NCBI RefSeq assembly: GCF_003945595.2
Contig: NW_024104315.1
Coordinates: 248,001 to 312,000 of the forward strand
DNA from: Pipra filicauda
Taxonomy: Eukaryota > Chordata > Aves > Passeriformes > Pipridae
DNA length: 64,000 nucleotides
Reading direction: 5' to 3'
Part shown: one piece after another, positions 58,661 to 64,000 of the stretch
How the letters are laid out: each line of letters opens with the position of its first letter
Position numbering within the stretch: position 1 is the first letter of the stretch
The notes under the pieces: generated by a model
The model's input: only the letters and a program-made list of their open reading frames with translations
The model's database searches: none
Told to the model about the DNA's origin: nothing
Made by a program: the position numbers and the translations under genes

Positions 58661-61600
58661 ACCATCTTTGTCTCTGTCTCTCAGATGAATTTTTTTGATG
58701 AGGGTGTATGTGAGGTCACAGAAACATGGGCTTTGCAGACTACTGAGGTGTTATTCTAGTTGGACTTTTGTTATGGTTGCCATCCATGAAGTCCACAGGG
58801 GCCATATCTGAGTTTAGTTGATGGCCTTTCAAGAAAATAACAAAAACCAGACCTATGGAAGTGATTGGGAATCTGGTTCATCCATTCACAAACATGCCCT
58901 GTTTGGGGTGGGGATTCTTATTGCTGGGTTTTGGGTTTTTTTCGGTCAATTTTTTTTACAATTTGAACAGTTGACACCATAAATATAAATCTAATCAGTG
59001 CTGACAAACCAAGACATACCAACATCACCCTGACTCAGAAAGGAAAAGGCATCTCTCACCAACCTCCACTGTGGCTAAACCCCCCCTACACCTCCTCCAA
59101 CTCTTATTCCTCACTATTTGGGTCAATTTTTTTCCCCTGTGATTGCCCAGAATAAGCTGAGGACAAGTCCATTGACTTCAACATCTTGGAGCGAGGATCT
59201 CCTGCAGCTACAACCACATTCCCATTTTCCACAGGCTGCACAATCTATTTCTTCCCAAATGCCCAAGCTGCTCGTTTCACTCTGAGCTCAGCTCCAAGTT
59301 TTCTGCCAGAAAACAGAAGCACTGTCAGGGGGTTGAGTTTGGATCAGTGTCTTTTGTCCTGAGCAGAACCAAATATGTTGAGATGGTCTTTTCCTTTTGG
59401 CTGCCCAGGAGATTCCATTTATTTTGCTTTTGGAGAGGTGCTCTGTAAAGACTGCAAAAGTAATTTAAGGCCACTGATACTTTTCTTTGTTGTGCTGTTG
59501 AAAGGGAAGGTATTGACTCCTGCAAACAAAAGGGGAATAAACTACCTGATGCTCCCATCACAATCCTGAACCTCTTTCCTGCTGGATTATCAGCCTATTA
59601 CCTTTGTCTCCATCTTCTCAATTACATATATTTGGGTGTTCTCCTGTTTCATCTCTAAATTGAAAAATAAATGGCAAACCAGGATAAATTCCAGGGGAAT
59701 TAATGAGATTTCCTCTCATACTTCCCAACAGATTTAAACACAACTCTTGTTGCATTAAAGAGCAAGGGAAAGTGTGTTATACCCCAAGCAGACCCTTGTC
59801 TCCATCTTTTTGAAGGGCAGCTCCTAAAACTGTTCACATAAAGTGGTTGTTTCATGATTTTCCACTTGAAGGACTACAAAGCAAGTACACACTTGGAGTT
59901 AAAAAAAAAAAAAAGCTAAGAAAAGCTCAGATGTGGTAGGATTTCCTGGGTTTCCATGGGCTGGCAAATAAACCTGGTATTATTTCTTCAATATAAGTCC
60001 TAAATGCCAGTGTAAACAGCAATACTGATATGGATTTGCAGTCAGAAACAAAGAGTAAATGAATTGAAAATGGGCTGCTATCAAAATACCAAAATTGGAG
60101 ACCAACCCAGGGACTATACACATGGATAGTAAGATAATCCACCTCACTGAAGCTCGTAAATCTTGTGCAACCACATGGATATGGTATCACTTCACCTCTA
60201 TTCAAAAAGGTATCTACAGTATTTTTGAAAGGGAAACTAATTTACTGAATTTTATATAAATATTGGAGCGCAGATTAAATCCATATTTCCAAGATTTTTC
60301 ATTTAGCCATTGCTGTGATTTTTCATCAGGCAATAAATAAATAAAATATATAAATACCTTGCAGAAAAGCTTAATTATCAAGACCTGTTTGTGATAAAAA
60401 ACCTATGTATTTTTACAGCAGGTTGTGGCTTAAATGAAAATACATAAGTGCTGCATGTGCCCTTGATACACATGGATCTGACAACTTTTAATCTATTTTT
60501 TTCCTGGAGGTTTAACATGAAAAATGGGTGGTTTGCTTTGGATGAGACTTGTTTGAGAGGTTGTGTTGGGTAGGGCTGGAGACAAAAGGTGCCTTCCCAC
60601 CATATTTCCAGCCTTTTGGTGGCTGCACTTCAGTGCCAGCCAAGATTTCTAGGAAATAATAAATAACACCTCACAATGCCATGGCATTCCTCCAGTGCTC
60701 GTTACAATTAGCACAGACACATTATTATCCCCATTTCATCCATGCGGGAACTCAGACCAAAAAGCTCAGGTCTTTATGGATGAACTAATTAGCCTGAATG
60801 AATCATTATAGGCACAAATTTATATGTCTACACAGACACATATATATAATTATTATAAATATTTTGGCTAAAATGTTTCCTATTGGGTTTGCACAATGCC
60901 CCATCCGGTTTGCAGTGGCTTCCCTGGAAAACCCTGATTTTTATTTGCTTTGATTTGGATTTTTAAAGACAACACTGCACAGAATTAATCCTGGACTGAA
61001 GAAATCCACCCCTCAACCCCAAGGCCCTGCGGCAGTGGGATGAAATATTATTTACAAGATGCTTTTTCCCTTTACACTTCCTGCCATAGGATTATCACTG
61101 GGATGCCTGGAATGCCCAATTTCAGGATGCAGGTGCTTCTTTTCAGGAGCTCACCTAATGTCACCGTTCTGAAGATGAAAGTGAGACATGAAACAACTTC
61201 CTTTTTGTTTTTAAAGTTGTGAAGTCTCATTTCCCAAGAGATTATCCCACTTGGGAAGTGCCTGATCCACCAGGAGTGATGGCCCCTTGCTTGAAAGGGA
61301 AGCACTCAGGTAAGGGGAACAAAGGATTAAGAATAAAAAAGGTGTATTAAAACACAGTTCCTTTTATTTTCATTAATTGGCATAAAAATTTATGCGGGGT
61401 TTAAAGATTGAAGCAATGTAACATGCCAGAATTAATAGATGCAACGAGATAATTACTGCCTCTTAATGAATATTAGAATATCAAATATTCAGGCCTTGGA
61501 GTTGACTTTATTTCTATCATCTAACATTTTAAGATGGGCTGGATGTAAACTCAGGGAGAAGCATTGAGAGCTGGCAGAGATTTGTAATATCAGCCTGACC

Positions 61601-63781
61601 TGTCTGGAATCTCAGGGAAAGTTTAGGTGGGAATTTAAGAGCTCCAGGAATTTGTGCCCCTCTCTGCAGAAATGCCAGTCCCACTTGTTATGACAGAGCA
61701 AATGTTTGCCTGGGATCCTAAACCACCAAGATATTGCAAATTTGGGCCACTACATCCAAATCTACACCTGGAGAAACAATATGTATATAAAATATATAAA
61801 ATACACGTGTCTTTTGCCTCCTTAGGCTCTGCCCCAGGCTTCAGGATTCAGTTTTTCCAGTGATTTTCCAAAAGCCTCACCCTGTGCCTTGAAAAGGCTC
61901 TAATTAGTCTTCCCTACCAGTCCAAAAAGTCTTTACATGATTGTTTTTCAGCTCTATATACAAAAGGCCCTCTAATGATTTTACACAGCTAAATATTGGC
62001 CTTAGACTTCTAGAAATAAAAATTATTTGTAGAAAAAAATGACATGTATTGTCACTGTGTAACTGAACCATCATTTCCCCCATTATGAATTTGCATTAGT
62101 AATTAACAGTGGTATGTATTTAAACTACTTAAGCAGTGTAGATCTGTGGTTACTGACTCTGGGTGAGCAGCTGTGAGGTTTTATTAACTTATAATTATCA
62201 AATTAGTTTTACCTATTTTTTTCCAGTCAATTTACCACCGAAGAATTCATGAATAATTGAATCTTGAATAATATAAGGATAGGAATAGTCTCAGGTGCTC
62301 CTTGAGCTGTGGGTCAACCACTGGATTGCAGAGTACAGTGGAGTAGATAGGAATCAGAATCCCAGAATATCTTGATATTCTGGGATAATTCTCCTTTTCC
62401 TGCCTTCCACCTGCCTTTTATTCCTCCTCTTAAACTCAAAAAAGAAAAAGAGGAGGAGGAGGAAAAGGAATAAAACACAGCAGAAACTGGGAAGAGTGGA
62501 ACAGCACCAAACTTCAGCGCTGTCCTGGCTAAAATGAGCACAACAATAAAAAAAAAAAAATATTGATGTATCCATTTCTTGGCCTTTCACTCAGGCATAT
62601 TACACTTATAAAAGTCAGGCTTGTAAGTGCTCAAATACCACGGGAATCACATCCAGAGAATTCCTTCTCTGCTTTGAGGTCTGTCACAAACCTGCCATTT
62701 GAGCCATCACTCATCCCTGCTGGATGTCCAACCATCTCAGGCCCTGCAAATGGCAGCAGCAATGTTGTCCACATCATCTGGCTCACAAGGCTCTATTTTT
62801 TTTAAGCTTGGAAATGTCAAATGTTACATCTCTGCTTTGGAGATAATGAGTTGTGTGCAAGGAAACAGTAGGACTCCAGTAAAGATCAAACATCTGTAAG
62901 TAATGAGAACCACTCCTTGGCTATTCAGGATTAAAAAAAATAACTGCAGAAGGAATCACAGCATTTATATTCCAGCTACTTAGTGAAAGGGTGGGAATTC
63001 ACATCTTTGTATGGTGTCCAGATAACACCTGCAGGTTTTTCCCTATTTTCCTGTTATTTGGTTGAACCCAGGCCAAATAAAGGGGATAAAAGCACCTGAT
63101 CCTGCAGAATTTACAAGAAATCTGCCATCCTATCCAGGGAAATGATGATTTTCAAAACACAGGATGTTTGCTCTCTGGCCTGTCAGATTTTACTGTGAGA
63201 GATATTTGCCTGTAACACTTAATAGAGGAGATCAGCCACAGCCTTGGAGAAAATCACCACAAACCATCTTTCCTTCAGCCCTTCTCAACAGCTGAGCTTT
63301 TCTTTCAGCGAGTCTCTGATCCCATCTCAGTCCCTCCATCCCATCCAGTGGCATCAGGGATAAACCAATTTAATCAGCACAAGGGAAATACTGAAGAGCT
63401 GCTCTTTGAGTTACTATCAGTAATTTAAAATCACTTTAAAGCAAAAGGAATGGTGAATGTTAGTGTTTGATGGATGCTTAATTGCATGTGGGTGAGATTT
63501 GGCAAGACTCTTAGTGAAACTCTTAGAATAGAGGAACAACTTTCTCATTCTCCCCTTTTTTAGGAGATGAAACATCCTGAATTAAGCTGAGTCTTTTGGA
63601 AAATTATTACAATGACTGTGTATTGTGACAACAAGACACGATTGATCTTGAAGAATGACTGTGTAGATAGAAAAAGTGCAGAGGGGAAAGAAAAAGGGGT
63701 TGAAATTACCACTGCTGTGTTCTCTGGGTGCTAAATGCTTGCCTCATGTGGACAGAAAGCAACCAAGCATTAAAAATGTAA
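58661..63781. other. Long unique AT-rich stretch
   Basis: No gene and no CR1 are seen for about 5 kb, the longest CR1-free run in the right half of the window. It holds an A14 run (59901-59914), an AAAT-rich run at about 60330-60355, a GGA/A-rich purine tract (62438-62474) and the perfect hairpin at 62359-62386. All frames are under 95 codons. Confidence 0.55.
62359..62386. repeat. Perfect inverted repeat, 13-bp arms, 2-nt loop
   Basis: ATCCCAGAATATC (62359-62371), then TT, then the exact reverse complement (62374-62386). The left arm follows GAATCAGA and resembles an inverted CR1 tail (compare ATCCCAGAATG at 57089), so the structure may descend from tail octamers in head-to-head arrangement. 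Confidence 0.97.
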
Positions 63782-64000
63782 AGTAATTTAGGTTGAAAGG
63801 GACTTTGAAGTCATCAGCTCCATCCCCAGCACTCAGGGAAGGACCAGCAGCTCGAGTCTGACCATGACCAAGCAAGTGAGTTCTGATTTTCAATAACAGT
63901 GTTTCCACAGCCTTTCTGTGCAACCCATTCGAGCGTCCAACTCCCCTCACTGGAAATGTTGTTTTTCCCATAATATTGGACAAGAATTTCCCTTGCTGTG
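63782..64000 (-). mobile_element. CR1 LINE fragment, old subfamily, runs off the right edge
   Basis: This degraded antisense copy has AGTAATTTAGGTTGAAAGGG, then GACTTTGAAGTCATCAGCTC at the terminus, and GTGCAACCCATTCGAGCGTC and CCCCTCACTGGAAATGTTGT further in. These parallel the CTGGGCAGCCCATTCCAATG region of older subfamilies. It has no tail repeats and probably continues past base 64000. Confidence 0.8.

Overview
The window looks like about 64 kb of avian, most likely passerine (songbird), nuclear DNA. The main evidence is the repeat content. At least 23 separate fragments of CR1 non-LTR retrotransposons lie across the window, and most carry the bird-type 3' tail (ATTCTRTG-like octamers). 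Many share the sequence version I associate with songbird CR1s; that attribution is from memory and was not searched. The background is AT-rich unique sequence with short microsatellites, and one compact, very CpG-rich island.

I recognise no protein-coding gene, tRNA, rRNA or known small RNA. Nearly all open frames are short. The longer ones fall in three places where stops are rare for compositional reasons: CR1 remnants, the CpG island, and a 12-bp tandem repeat whose unit length is a multiple of three. The window is therefore most simply read as intergenic DNA or the interior of a long intron, with one likely promoter.

Layout: 1-15 kb is AT-moderate unique sequence broken by CR1 copies (2.2, 5.0, 7.3 and 9.1 kb). 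From 13 kb GC rises into a CpG island at about 15.73-16.68 kb, with GC boxes, three NotI-type sites and three small tandem repeats. From 17 to 31 kb there is unique sequence with eight CR1 fragments; a PBX-MEIS-type decamer lies at 18.73 kb and a perfect 15-bp-stem hairpin at 24.33 kb. At 34.43-34.67 kb is a minisatellite of 20 x 12 bp with a 48-bp higher-order period. From 35 to 64 kb there are eleven more CR1 fragments, including two long copies of one subfamily that are very alike (38.2 and 57.1 kb), several TA/TAA microsatellites, a purine-rich tract at 51.8-52.3 kb and a second perfect hairpin at 62.36 kb.

No set of genes works together here. The one plausible functional centre is the CpG island promoter, whose transcript and direction cannot be fixed from this sequence alone. 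I did not find a convincing new biological system. The findings are modest structural oddities, each with a test.
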